Positions 15,714 to 23,323 of a stretch of DNA of 24,492 nt are shown in pieces. Below the pieces are notes generated by a model that saw nothing but the letters and a program-made list of their open reading frames with translations, was not told the DNA's origin and did not search any database. The stretch is from the NCBI GenBank assembly GCA_051439365.1, contig JBFRWC010000161.1, positions 1-24,492 of the forward strand, written 5' to 3'. Positions within the stretch are counted from its first letter, which is position 1, and every line of letters starts with the position of its first letter. This DNA comes from JAAHGY01 sp051439365. GTDB lineage: Bacteria > Cyanobacteriota > Cyanobacteriia > CAKZMO01. Both the position numbers and the translations under genes were made by a program.

Positions 15714-15885
15714 GTAGGGTGCCGTAAGCGAAGCGTAACGCACCCCTTAAACCGTATGGCGATCGCCCCCACTAGTATTGCGTAGGGTGCCGTAAGCGAA
15801 GCGTAACGCACCCCTTAAACCGTAAGGCGATCGCGCCGATCATGTAGGGTGCTGTAAGCAAAGCGTAACGCACCCTTTAAATCGT
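15714..15885. repeat. Three tandem copies of a palindromic 42-bp cyanobacterial repeat
   Basis: Copies begin at 15714, 15782 and 15844. Each starts GTAGGGTGC and contains GAAGCGTAACGCACC (GCAAAGCGTAACGCACC in the third), ending near AAACCGT or AAATCGT. The ends GGGTGC and GCACCC are inverted, so each copy can fold into a hairpin. The first two are nearly identical; the third has several changes. HIP1 sites or near-matches lie between them. This belongs to the GGGTGCGTTA-type intergenic repeats common in cyanobacteria. Confidence 0.85.
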
Positions 15886-15990
15886 GCTGCTATGTCATGG
15901 CCAGCAAATTTCACCCCAAATGTCCCAAATATAGTATTCTAGAACTAGAATTGGAGGACAAGGTTTAGATCGTTGTGTGAGGTGAGTCCA

Positions 15991-16830
15991 ATGTATGAGT
16001 TTTCCCCCAACCATCAGCGCCCCCTACCCACCATGTACGATTTGCCCAGCGAGGAAGTTGGAGAGCCAGGGTTGCCAGACGAATTTCACCGAATGCAAGC
16101 GGAGTTGCTGCGGGAAACCTGCCAGTCGCCCTGCTATCCGCTCCCCATGTCTCCCGGACAGGGCACGGAATCCACGGCTGCATCCACCAACGAGGGCATT
16201 TTTATCGCTAGTGATCTCAACCTCTACTACGATTCCCGCAATCCCAGACTGTATAAGCGCCCCGACTGGTTTATGTGCCTGGGGATGCCCAATCTGGGTC
16301 GTCAGCAAGATTTGCGCTGGAGTTATCTAATTTGGCAAGAATCTGTCGCCCCTTTTTTAGTGATGGAGTTTTTATCTCCTGGCACCGAGGCCGATGATTT
16401 GGGTGAAACCGTGCGTCGCATTGACCAGTCCCCCCGCAAATGGGACGTGTATGAGCGGTTGCTGCGAATTCCCTACTACGGCGTGAACGATCGCTACCAA
16501 AATCAATTCCGCCTGTTCCAACTAGACGGCATCCAGTACCGAGAGTTAGACTTACCCGACGCTCGTTTCTGGTTTGAGAGTTTAAAGTTAGGCTTAGGAA
16601 TTTGGTCCGGCTATTACGAAGGCAGCAATGGCTTATGGCTACGGTGGTACGATGGCGATGGCCAGTGGATTCCCACCGAGCGGGAACAGATAGAACAGGA
16701 ACAAGCACGGGCACAGCAAGCGGAGACTCAGGCCAACGCTGAACGAGAACGGGCACAACAGGCAGAGGCCAACTATCAGGCGTTACTGCAAAAACTGCGA
16801 GAGCAGGGGATCGATCCGGATTCGTTGTGA
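15991..16830 (+). CDS. Uma2-family (DUF820) PD-(D/E)XK nuclease-like protein with C-terminal coiled coil
   Basis: 279 residues from the ATG at 15991, which has a GAGGTG ribosome binding site about 7 bp upstream; a TTG at 15973 would extend it. Uma2 fold elements are the segment YDSRNPRLYKRPDWFMCLGMP and the nuclease core VMEFLSPGTEADD (about residues 120-137), followed by DVYERLLRIPYYGV and the terminal FWFESLKLGLGIWSGYYEG block. Residues about 230-265 form a charged Glu/Gln/Ala heptad-like coiled coil. The family is expanded in cyanobacteria and resembles restriction endonucleases, but its biological role is uncertain. It follows a cluster of palindromic repeats. Confidence 0.85.
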   Translation: MYEFSPNHQRPLPTMYDLPSEEVGEPGLPDEFHRMQAELLRETCQSPCYPLPMSPGQGTESTAASTNEGIFIASDLNLYYDSRNPRLYKRPDWFMCLGMPNLGRQQDLRWSYLIWQESVAPFLVMEFLSPGTEADDLGETVRRIDQSPRKWDVYERLLRIPYYGVNDRYQNQFRLFQLDGIQYRELDLPDARFWFESLKLGLGIWSGYYEGSNGLWLRWYDGDGQWIPTEREQIEQEQARAQQAETQANAERERAQQAEANYQALLQKLREQGIDPDSL

Positions 16831-16863
16831 TGGGTTGTCGGGATGGGTTGTTGTGATGGGTTG
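16829..16863. repeat. GATGGGTTG triple direct repeat
   Basis: GATGGGTTG occurs at 16829, 16842 and 16855 with an exact 13-bp period, overlapping the uma2 stop codon. It looks like local slippage. The remaining spacer to queC has a GGGCGATCGCCC palindrome and no gene. Confidence 0.75.
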
Positions 16864-17210
16864 CGGCGGGAAGGAAAGGGCGATCGCCCCCCACCTCAAA
16901 AACTCACCAAAAACTCCCCAAAAACAAAGGAGCAAGCCGCCAAACGCCCCGCTCCTCTGTCTAATATGTGCAATCTCAAACGTAGAACTTTTGTGCAAAG
17001 CTCGTCTCTCCCATAGTATGCCCAGTCCCCCTCCCTGAATTTGTATCAAATGCTCCAAACAGAAAAAAATCTTTTGGATCTCAATCCGGTCTAAATCTAC
17101 AGAAATCTGGTGGCTTCTAGTGACTTCTAGTGGCTGTCAGGTTACGATCCATATCTGCTGTTTCAGCAAACATAGATCCATTTATCCTCAACTTAGATCG
17201 GAGGTGCAAG

Positions 17211-17900
17211 ATGACCCGCAAAGCAATTATCTTACTGTCTGGTGGCTTAGACTCGGCCACATCTGCGGCTCAAGCGATCGCCGACGGGTATGACCTGATC
17301 GCCCTCTCCTTTCGCTACGGTCAGCGCCACGAGCGGGAATTAACCGCCGCCACCAAAATTGCCGCTCTCCTGGGGATCACCCAACACTACACAATAGAGG
17401 TCAATCTGGCCCAATGGGGCGGGTCATCCCTGACCGAACCCTCTCAAGCCATTCCCTCCGATGGAGTCAAGCCCGATGAAATTCCCTCCACCTATGTGCC
17501 CGGTCGGAATACGGTGTTTATTGCGATCGCCCTCTCTTTAGCAGAAGCCCAAAACGCAGAGGCGATTTATCTAGGCATCAATGCAGTGGACTATTCCGGC
17601 TACCCGGACTGTCGGCCCGAATATTTACAAACCTATCAGCAGTTGGCCCTGTTGTCGTCTAAAGCAGGGTTGGAAGGCCATGCCCCCCGACTGATCGCCC
17701 CATTGGTAAACGATTCCAAAACTGATATTGTCCGCCGAGCGCTAAAACTAGGGGTACCCATTGCGGAAACTTGGTCCTGCTACAAGGGAGAAGCGGAACC
17801 CTGTGGGGTATGTGATTCTTGTCGGATACGCGATCGCGCCCTGATTGAAGCGGGACATCCTGAATTGGCGAGTGCGATGGGGCGATTACACGCTGTATAA
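17211..17900 (+). CDS. queC: 7-cyano-7-deazaguanine (preQ0) synthase
   Basis: ATP-dependent conversion of 7-carboxy-7-deazaguanine to preQ0, the precursor of queuosine in tRNA. 229 residues from the ATG at 17211, which has a GGAGGTG ribosome binding site at 17200-17206. An upstream alternative start at 17130 is unlikely. The PP-loop LLSGGLDSAT is at 8-17. TYVPGRNTVFIAIAL and NAVDYSGYPDCRPEY are family signatures. Cys190, Cys198, Cys201 and Cys204 form the zinc site. No other queuosine or deazaguanine-DNA genes are next to it, so tRNA modification is the likely use. It is the last gene with a HIP1 site before the HIP1-free insert. Confidence 0.96.
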   Translation: MTRKAIILLSGGLDSATSAAQAIADGYDLIALSFRYGQRHERELTAATKIAALLGITQHYTIEVNLAQWGGSSLTEPSQAIPSDGVKPDEIPSTYVPGRNTVFIAIALSLAEAQNAEAIYLGINAVDYSGYPDCRPEYLQTYQQLALLSSKAGLEGHAPRLIAPLVNDSKTDIVRRALKLGVPIAETWSCYKGEAEPCGVCDSCRIRDRALIEAGHPELASAMGRLHAV

Positions 17901-17983
17901 GCCAGCCAACGCATTTTAACTATATTTCTTCATGAGCATCTCACCTAGCTAGTTTTATAGCTATTCATTACAGACGAGAAGCA

Positions 17984-18037
17984 TGATTCTTTTTCTTGAA
18001 TCAAGATATTACGAAGTCAATTAAGTATACTTATAAG
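17984..18037. promoter_or_regulatory. Cluster of palindromes upstream of the DUF262 gene
   Basis: Three overlapping or adjacent symmetrical sites occur: TGATTC/GAATCA (17984-17989, 17998-18003), CTTGA-A-TCAAG (17995-18005), and AAGTATACTT (18023-18032) followed by CTTATAAG (18030-18037). TATACT within the last sites could serve as a -10 box about 65 bp upstream of the gene. This is a plausible control region for the defence cassette. Confidence 0.4.
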
Positions 18038-18096
18038 ATGATACTCTGGAGACCAAGAAACACGTAGATTCCCTCCATAGCGTATTGGAGCGTCCA

Positions 18097-19188
18097 ATGT
18101 ACAGAGCCGTGAATTCGCAGCAGTCTACAAACATAACTGATGAGCAGAGAGAATCTGCTGAAGCAGAGATCCGAGAAAAGCAAAAGCCTGTAGACTACGA
18201 CACCAAAGAGTACCCCGTTGAGATTCTCGTTCAAAAGTACCTTGACGGACGAGAAGATGATACAAATGAGTTATTCATTCCTGACTACCAGCGGGAAATA
18301 GTCTGGGATGATAAAAGACAATCAAAATTTATCGAATCTGTCTTACTAGGCTTGCCTATTCCATATATTTTTGTCGCAGATATCCCAGATGAAGAGAATG
18401 AAGCCCGTTTGGAAATTATAGATGGGACTCAGAGAATCAGGACTCTGACCAGATTCCTTAGTAATGACTTAACGCTACAAAATCTCAAAAAACTTAAAAA
18501 ATTAAACAACTTCAAGTTTAGTGACTTACCTCTTTCCCGTCAAAGACGCTTTAAAAGAACTACTCTTCGCATGATTCAGCTAACAGAAAAAGCAGATGAA
18601 GCTATCCGAAGGGATATGTTTGAGCGGATCAACACAGGTAGTGTAGTTTTGAATGACATGGAAAAGCGGAAAGGGATACAGCGTGGTCCGTTTTTAGACT
18701 TTATTGAGCGATTGTCAGAAAATGATAAGTTTCGTAAGTTATGCCCACTTTCACAAGTCGCTGTTGACAGGCGTGAACCACAGGAATTTGTACTAAGATT
18801 CTTTGCTTATCTCAATAATTATAAGAAATTTGAGCGCCAGGTAAATAAATTTCTTAATGAATACTTAGAAGAGCATAATCATGATAGCTTTCCCAAAGAA
18901 AGTATGCAGCTAGAATTTGAAGCCATGTTGGATTTTATAGACATCTACTTTCCGAATGGATTTAGCAAAGGTAAAAAGTATAAAACTACTCCTCGAATTA
19001 GATTTGAAGCTATCTCGGTTGGCACTGCACTTGCTTTAAGAGAAAATCCTAATTTGGAGCCAACCTCAATGGATTGGCTGGACTCGGATGAGTTTAAGGA
19101 ATATACAACTTCTGATGCGAGTAATTCTAAACCAAAAGTGATTCGTCGGATTGAATATGTACGTGATCAACTCCTTGGCAATTCATGA
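18097..19188 (+). CDS. DUF262 (ParB-like, GmrS-N-type) protein of a putative defence cassette
   Basis: 363 residues from the ATG at 18097, with GGAG at 18087-18090; a TTG at 18085 would add four residues. The DUF262 core spans about 55-195: IPDYQREIVW (61-70), IIDGTQRIRTL (107-117), MFERINTGSVVLNDMEKRKG (174-193). The C-terminal part is helical and lacks the HNH (DUF1524) domain seen in GmrSD-type type IV restriction enzymes. The ParB/sulfiredoxin-like fold of DUF262 binds or hydrolyses nucleotides in defence systems; this is known of the family. Its role here as sensor or regulator is inferred. It overlaps the HEPN gene by ATGA, so both should be translated together. AT-rich and HIP1-free. 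Confidence 0.85.
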   Translation: MYRAVNSQQSTNITDEQRESAEAEIREKQKPVDYDTKEYPVEILVQKYLDGREDDTNELFIPDYQREIVWDDKRQSKFIESVLLGLPIPYIFVADIPDEENEARLEIIDGTQRIRTLTRFLSNDLTLQNLKKLKKLNNFKFSDLPLSRQRRFKRTTLRMIQLTEKADEAIRRDMFERINTGSVVLNDMEKRKGIQRGPFLDFIERLSENDKFRKLCPLSQVAVDRREPQEFVLRFFAYLNNYKKFERQVNKFLNEYLEEHNHDSFPKESMQLEFEAMLDFIDIYFPNGFSKGKKYKTTPRIRFEAISVGTALALRENPNLEPTSMDWLDSDEFKEYTTSDASNSKPKVIRRIEYVRDQLLGNS

Positions 19189-19883
19189 ATAGTATCTTAT
19201 TCCAAGACTTCAGAGATCGCTCCAAAGAAGTCAGTAAATACTTTATCTTTCTCAAGAGTTTGGAGCAGGCTACCACTAAGATCAGTATGGAGGATAAAAA
19301 TGGTAATCCAAAGATTAAGGTGATTGATAGCGATCTATTGAAAACCTTGAAAGCAAGTGCTTTCCTGCTTCTTTATAACTTAGTAGAAGCAACGATGAGA
19401 AATGCAATAGAAGCAATCTTTGATGAACTGAAAATCAGAGGTATTGCCTATGATCAAATTAGACCTGAACTTAAGAAGGTAGTCCTTCAGAATTTCAAGA
19501 GACGCAATCCTGACCGATTGCTTTCAACTATTAATACAATTGCTGTTGATATTATTGCTGCTGGATTTGATAAAGGTGAGCTATTCTCAGGTAATCTTGA
19601 TGGTCGAAAAATTAGAGATACCGCAAGTGAATATGGATTTTCACATCAAACCGATTATGCAAGGACTGGAGATGGAAAGGATTTGCTAACGGTAAAGACA
19701 AATAGAAATGATCTTGCTCATGGATTTAAATCATTTACTGAAGTAGGAAGAGATAAAACAGCAGATGAACTTTTAGAAATTAAGAATAAAGTTGTCAGGT
19801 ATTTAAGACAGATATTAGAAAACATTGATCAGTATCTTTCCAGACAAGATTATCTGGATACACCTACCTCTACAACTCCCTAG
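19185..19883 (+). CDS. MAE_28990/MAE_18760-like HEPN nuclease
   Basis: A 232-residue, mostly helical protein. The HEPN catalytic motif R-x4-H is present as RNDLAHG (Arg174, His179). The upstream helix NLVEATMRNAIEAIFDEL (65-82) matches the MAE_28990/MAE_18760 HEPN group. HEPN proteins of this kind are metal-independent RNases in toxin and abortive-defence systems. It starts inside the DUF262 stop (ATGA), a typical toxin-partner arrangement, and ends with a stop shared with the opposing methyltransferase. It is suggested as the RNase effector that kills or arrests infected cells. That function is family inference; the family name is from recall, but the motif is visible. Confidence 0.78.
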   Translation: MNSILFQDFRDRSKEVSKYFIFLKSLEQATTKISMEDKNGNPKIKVIDSDLLKTLKASAFLLLYNLVEATMRNAIEAIFDELKIRGIAYDQIRPELKKVVLQNFKRRNPDRLLSTINTIAVDIIAAGFDKGELFSGNLDGRKIRDTASEYGFSHQTDYARTGDGKDLLTVKTNRNDLAHGFKSFTEVGRDKTADELLEIKNKVVRYLRQILENIDQYLSRQDYLDTPTSTTP

Positions 19884-20923
19884 CTGTAAAACTCATTAAT
19901 ATGTGAAAGGATGCTTTGTGCAATAACCTCACCCAATCTGACAGGCACAGCATTACCGATCATTTTTCCTACCCGATCAAATACAATAGGTTCACTAGGT
20001 TCTACAAATTCATAATTAGCTGGAAACGTTTGTAGCAACGCAGCCTCTCTAAGGGATATGGCCCGATCTTGCTCTGGATGACCAAAGCGGCCATTGCCAA
20101 ACCCAAAACACTGAGTTGTAATAGTTGGACTAGGCTGGCTCCATTCCATGCGACCATATACACCTGGATAAGTCTTCCCGCTACTTTTGATATGACACTT
20201 TGCGACTAGATCCTTGCTCCAATCTCGCCAAGTGCCACCAGGTTTTGAAGCACGAATGCGCCTCAAATTGAGTCCAGACAACTTACTACTGCGGTGCAAT
20301 CGATCGAGTTGAGATGACTGTCCAGCAATAAGTGGTTCAAGATGTGCGATAGTCGTGCCGACTGTTTCATATGTTTCTGGGCTATGTGTTGGCTTAATCA
20401 AATTAATTTTTTCAAATCTTGATGCGAGTAAAACCAGTCTTTTTCGGGTCTGCGGAACTCCATACTCTTGGCAATTCACTTCATTGATGCTATAGAAATA
20501 ACCTGACTTTTGCAGATGATTGATAAACTCATTGAACACTGAATGATGTTTGATCTGAAGTACATTTTCCATAGAGACTATTTCTGGTTCAGATTCCTTT
20601 ATGAGGCGGCTAAAGTCTTGCAAAAGTTTCCACTTTTTGCTCTTATTAGAATAGCGTCTGGTGTAAGTTGAAAAAGGTTGACAAGGCGCACAACCTGCTA
20701 GAACTCGAACATCACTGTTAGCGAAATATGCTGCTAAGTCGTTACCATCAATTTGCTCTACATCTCTAAGAATAAATTGCGCTCTTGTGTTATGTTCATA
20801 AGGAAACTGACACGTGGGATCAATGTCATATCCAGCTTTCACTGGAAGACCTGCCTGCTCAAATCCATAAGTTAATCCTCCTGCACCACAGAAAAGGTCA
20901 ACTGTAGCGATCGTAATAACCAT
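19880..20923 (-). CDS. DNA (cytosine-5) methyltransferase
   Basis: A 347-residue m5C methyltransferase with all main motifs: I (DLFCGAGGLTYGF, 10-21), IV with catalytic Cys81 (GCAPCQPFS), VI (MENV, 118-121), VIII (QTRKRLVLLAS, about 158-168) and X (GNAVPVRLGEVI near the C terminus). The target-recognition region is short, including KTYPGVYGRMEWSQPSPTITTQCFGFGNGRFGHP. It probably marks host DNA for the DUF262/HEPN pair that converges on it. Target sequence is unknown; a CGATCG (HIP1-core) specificity cannot be excluded but is not supported by anything visible. Start ATG at 20923 has no clear ribosome binding site. The last 4 bp overlap the HEPN gene. Confidence 0.93.
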   Translation of the reverse strand: MVITIATVDLFCGAGGLTYGFEQAGLPVKAGYDIDPTCQFPYEHNTRAQFILRDVEQIDGNDLAAYFANSDVRVLAGCAPCQPFSTYTRRYSNKSKKWKLLQDFSRLIKESEPEIVSMENVLQIKHHSVFNEFINHLQKSGYFYSINEVNCQEYGVPQTRKRLVLLASRFEKINLIKPTHSPETYETVGTTIAHLEPLIAGQSSQLDRLHRSSKLSGLNLRRIRASKPGGTWRDWSKDLVAKCHIKSSGKTYPGVYGRMEWSQPSPTITTQCFGFGNGRFGHPEQDRAISLREAALLQTFPANYEFVEPSEPIVFDRVGKMIGNAVPVRLGEVIAQSILSHINEFYS

Positions 20924-20993
20924 TAAAGCTTCAACTAATATTCCTTTGAAAAAGACATACTATCCTAGCATACCTAGCCTTATTATTTTGGTG
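20924..20993 (-). promoter_or_regulatory. Likely methyltransferase promoter region
   Basis: A 70-bp AT-rich gap between the SWIM gene stop and the methyltransferase start. On the minus strand GCTAGGTAT and GCTAGGATA form a direct repeat, and TAGTAT just after could be a -10 box. A methyltransferase or another factor could bind here for autoregulation. No experimental basis. Confidence 0.35.
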
Positions 20994-22772
20994 CTAGCCT
21001 CGTAATCCCTTATCATTCAAAAAACGCATAAAATTACGCTTACGATTATGGGTTGCCCGTAAATCTGCCAACCATTGCTTAAACTCTGCCTTTTGATCTA
21101 ATCGAATCATTAGGGTTTTAATCGTTGCGATTAATTCCACTGCTTGTTTGTATGCCTCGTTGTTTTTCTGCTTAATCAACGGTTCAACTCTGGGCTGATA
21201 CACCGCCACTGCATCAGCGGGATGATCCGCTTCCCGTGCAGCGGCCAACTCCATCCATAGCTTACCCCGACATCCCCCAGTCTTGGCTTCCTGCCACGCT
21301 TGATCCACATCGCCTTCCCAGAGAAAAATCTCCACCAACAAGGAGTAATCAGTCAACCCAGTGTTGGCCCGATGGATACGGTTCCGGCCTGGAGAATCTG
21401 GACTTTTCTGGATAACTTGACGAATGTGGTCTAGGGCTTGGCGATGCCAGTGGTCCCAAGTCCCCAGTTGATCCGCCTGCTGCTTCAATTGCTGATAGAC
21501 GGTGATAGAGGGAACACGCTGTAGGTCTCGCCAGACGATGGCCAGGGCATCATCTAACCGTCCTTGTTTTTCGTATTCTGTAATCAGGAAATCCCCCAAT
21601 TGGCCCGTGCGCGGGTGGTCGCTAAAGGCTGCTAACCCTTTTTCCGCCCAAGCGATCGCCTCATCTCCTTCCCCGTTGTGACGATAGATCTGGGCAATCT
21701 TCAAGTAGCGAGATGGCTGAGACAAATCTTGGGCGATCGTGTTCACCAAATCTTCGACGGTGCCGGAAGCCTCCACCAATCGTTCCTTGGTACGGCGCAA
21801 CTGTGAATAGCGATAGCTGTAGCCCCCATCACTCCGGTTTTTTGCAGCTAGTTCCTCAGCTAATGCTGTATCCAACAGTTTTTCGTAGGCTTGAAGTCCC
21901 GTCTTGCCTAAAATATCAGCATACTTTTCAACGGAACTATCAAAAATGCCATAGTCTGAATTGATTTCTAAATGGAAAATGCTCGTCGCTAATTTCGTCA
22001 GGTCTGGTTGTCCAGCCACACAAGCCCGATAGTGTAAATCCTGAATATCGCAGGCTACGCCGCCCACACTGCCGCTGGAATCGTCAATGGAGTTGTAAGC
22101 CTCTTCGATGAGGGCGATCGCCTCCTCACACAATTCCACCACCTCATTGGCATAGCCCCGTTCCAGCAACTCCTCCAACCCACGAATCACCGAGCTAATC
22201 TCATCAGCGTAGTCGTAAGCCTCCCGGTAGCCGATGTAGGTACTCACATCTTGAATAGCGATGGCATCCCGCAACGACCGCCGAAATGTACTGATGTCTG
22301 CGCCACCCACTTGCTGTGCCGCCACTTTCATCAACAATTGTTCTCGCCAGCGGGGATCATTCATCGCTTGATCCACAATCAGTTGCACCAGCGTCTCGTG
22401 GGATTGCTGACTGAGGTAATCCCGCACATCCGTCATGGTAGTGGCCCGTGGCGCGGTGGCAGTCCCACTCGGCGGACGATAGGGTGGTGGTTCTGCAATC
22501 CAGACCAAACCCACAGCCACGCAATGTTTGCAGAAATAGCCAGCGACTCCCATCGGGCAAGAGCAGTCGGACTGTAGATCGTCATGTTCATCCAGCCACA
22601 GATGAACCTGGTAGGTTGCCGTGCCACTGACCGCAGCGGTAATGTGGTCGCCATCCTGGGCGAGGGCATGGACCCTACCCTGATGAAAGTAATTCACGCC
22701 CCGCTCATAGAAGCGATGACCCGCCAAGGTTTCCAACAGTTCTGAGTCCAGAATGTCACTCAATGTTGCCAT
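20994..22772 (-). CDS. SWIM zinc-finger protein with TPR-like C-terminal region
   Basis: 592 residues. The SWIM motif CxCx8CxH is Cys70, Cys72, Cys81, His83 (DCSCPMGVAGYFCKH). SWIM domains bind DNA or protein. After it there is a Pro-rich spacer (about 94-110) and a helical region with TPR-like pairs, for example YLKIAQIYRHNGEGDEAIAWAEKGL and LITEYEKQGRLDDALAIVWRDL. No helicase or nuclease domain is fused, although SWIM proteins often neighbour SNF2 helicases. It reads towards the methyltransferase from 70 bp away. Its HIP1 content is like the chromosome backbone, so it probably does not belong to the insert. Confidence 0.85.
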   Translation of the reverse strand: MATLSDILDSELLETLAGHRFYERGVNYFHQGRVHALAQDGDHITAAVSGTATYQVHLWLDEHDDLQSDCSCPMGVAGYFCKHCVAVGLVWIAEPPPYRPPSGTATAPRATTMTDVRDYLSQQSHETLVQLIVDQAMNDPRWREQLLMKVAAQQVGGADISTFRRSLRDAIAIQDVSTYIGYREAYDYADEISSVIRGLEELLERGYANEVVELCEEAIALIEEAYNSIDDSSGSVGGVACDIQDLHYRACVAGQPDLTKLATSIFHLEINSDYGIFDSSVEKYADILGKTGLQAYEKLLDTALAEELAAKNRSDGGYSYRYSQLRRTKERLVEASGTVEDLVNTIAQDLSQPSRYLKIAQIYRHNGEGDEAIAWAEKGLAAFSDHPRTGQLGDFLITEYEKQGRLDDALAIVWRDLQRVPSITVYQQLKQQADQLGTWDHWHRQALDHIRQVIQKSPDSPGRNRIHRANTGLTDYSLLVEIFLWEGDVDQAWQEAKTGGCRGKLWMELAAAREADHPADAVAVYQPRVEPLIKQKNNEAYKQAVELIATIKTLMIRLDQKAEFKQWLADLRATHNRKRNFMRFLNDKGLRG

Positions 22773-22866
22773 AGTGCCCCCTCATTGCCCTGGTTCTGAC
22801 CTTATCTTATTGTGCCGCATCTTATGGTGCTGCCAAGTCGTGGGGTGAACTGTCTTGATGCTGACA

Positions 22867-22894
22867 AAAGGGGCGATTAGGCGATCGCCCCTTT
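22867..22894 (-). terminator. Rho-independent terminator behind the mrr remnant
   Basis: AAAGGGGCGAT and ATCGCCCCTTT form a perfect 11-bp stem with a 6-nt loop. On the minus strand the stem ends in TTTTG. It begins right at the stop codon of the Mrr-like remnant, so it fits the end of that former gene. The stem includes a HIP1-like sequence. Confidence 0.75.
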
Positions 22895-23079
22895 CAATCC
22901 TCAAAGTAATCGCTATCAATTTTGGGAATTTTTAAGGAACGATGACTGACCCCAATCCCGTATTCGATCATCAGGTTGGTGAGGCGATCGCCATCTACCA
23001 AAATATCTATCCCCCTGCACGCAATGCCGCCGATCGCGCCGGAAACCTCTGAGCATTCAACGCCTGCACTGTCGCTGCC
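22894..23079 (-). pseudogene. 3' remnant of an Mrr-family restriction endonuclease
   Basis: On the minus strand a frame open from about 23079 to a TGA at 22894-22896 encodes, from 23010, IDILVDGDRLTNLMIEYGIG, followed by a stretch ending KIPKIDSDYFED. This matches the conserved C terminus of Mrr-type type IV restriction endonucleases (LIDGxxLAxLMIxxxxGV ... IDxDYF). No catalytic core is present upstream, two adjacent TGA codons close the frame at about 23080-23085, and no start codon is usable. The remnant keeps a terminator directly behind it. A former defence gene that has decayed is the best reading. Confidence 0.75.
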
Positions 23080-23186
23080 TCATCACACACCCGAAACTGA
23101 GACCCCAGCTGCACCACCTGCCGCCGCTGCTGCGAGGTAATCACCGCCACCACCGGGTTCACCCCCCAACACAAAGGTCGTCGTCC
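23007..23186 (-). pseudogene. Unidentified gene fragment overlapping the mrr remnant
   Basis: A second minus-strand frame, between stops, encodes about 59 residues including GVNPVVAVITSQQRRQVVQL and then SQFRVCDEAATVQALNAQRF. The composition looks like real protein (a hydrophobic strand followed by an amphipathic helix), but there is no start codon and I do not recognise the family. It could be another part of the decayed restriction gene, frameshifted, or a different gene remnant. Confidence 0.4.
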
Positions 23187-23277
23187 CTAGCTAACCCCCG
23201 ACCAGCGAGGGGCCGTCTTGTGCTGGCTGTAAATCCAACCCGCCTGAGAGGTGCGAGAGATGGAATACCCTCTTGCC

Positions 23278-23299
23278 GATGCTTAACTTGTTAAGCATC
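23278..23299. other. 22-bp perfect palindromic hairpin downstream of rarD
   Basis: GATGCTTAAC, a TT loop and GTTAAGCATC. It lies 24 bp after the rarD stop on the minus strand. There is no T-tract, so it may be a weak terminator or a protein-binding site. Confidence 0.55.
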
Positions 23300-23323
23300 T
23301 CCCCACCATGTCAACAAAGCCCG

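Noticed and set aside
15714..15885. Possible CRISPR array
   Set aside because: Only three copies, each palindromic over its whole length, with short variable gaps that carry HIP1-like sequence and not unique spacers; no cas genes nearby.
17211..17900. queC as part of a 7-deazaguanine DNA-modification (Dpd) system with the neighbouring defence genes
   Set aside because: No dpdA or other Dpd genes, and queC has HIP1-containing backbone composition while the defence genes do not; ordinary tRNA queuosine synthesis is simpler.
20994..22772. SWIM protein as fourth member of the defence cassette
   Set aside because: Its HIP1 sites and GC-richer composition match the chromosome backbone, so it is more likely a neighbour than part of the insert; gene-neighbourhood comparison would decide.
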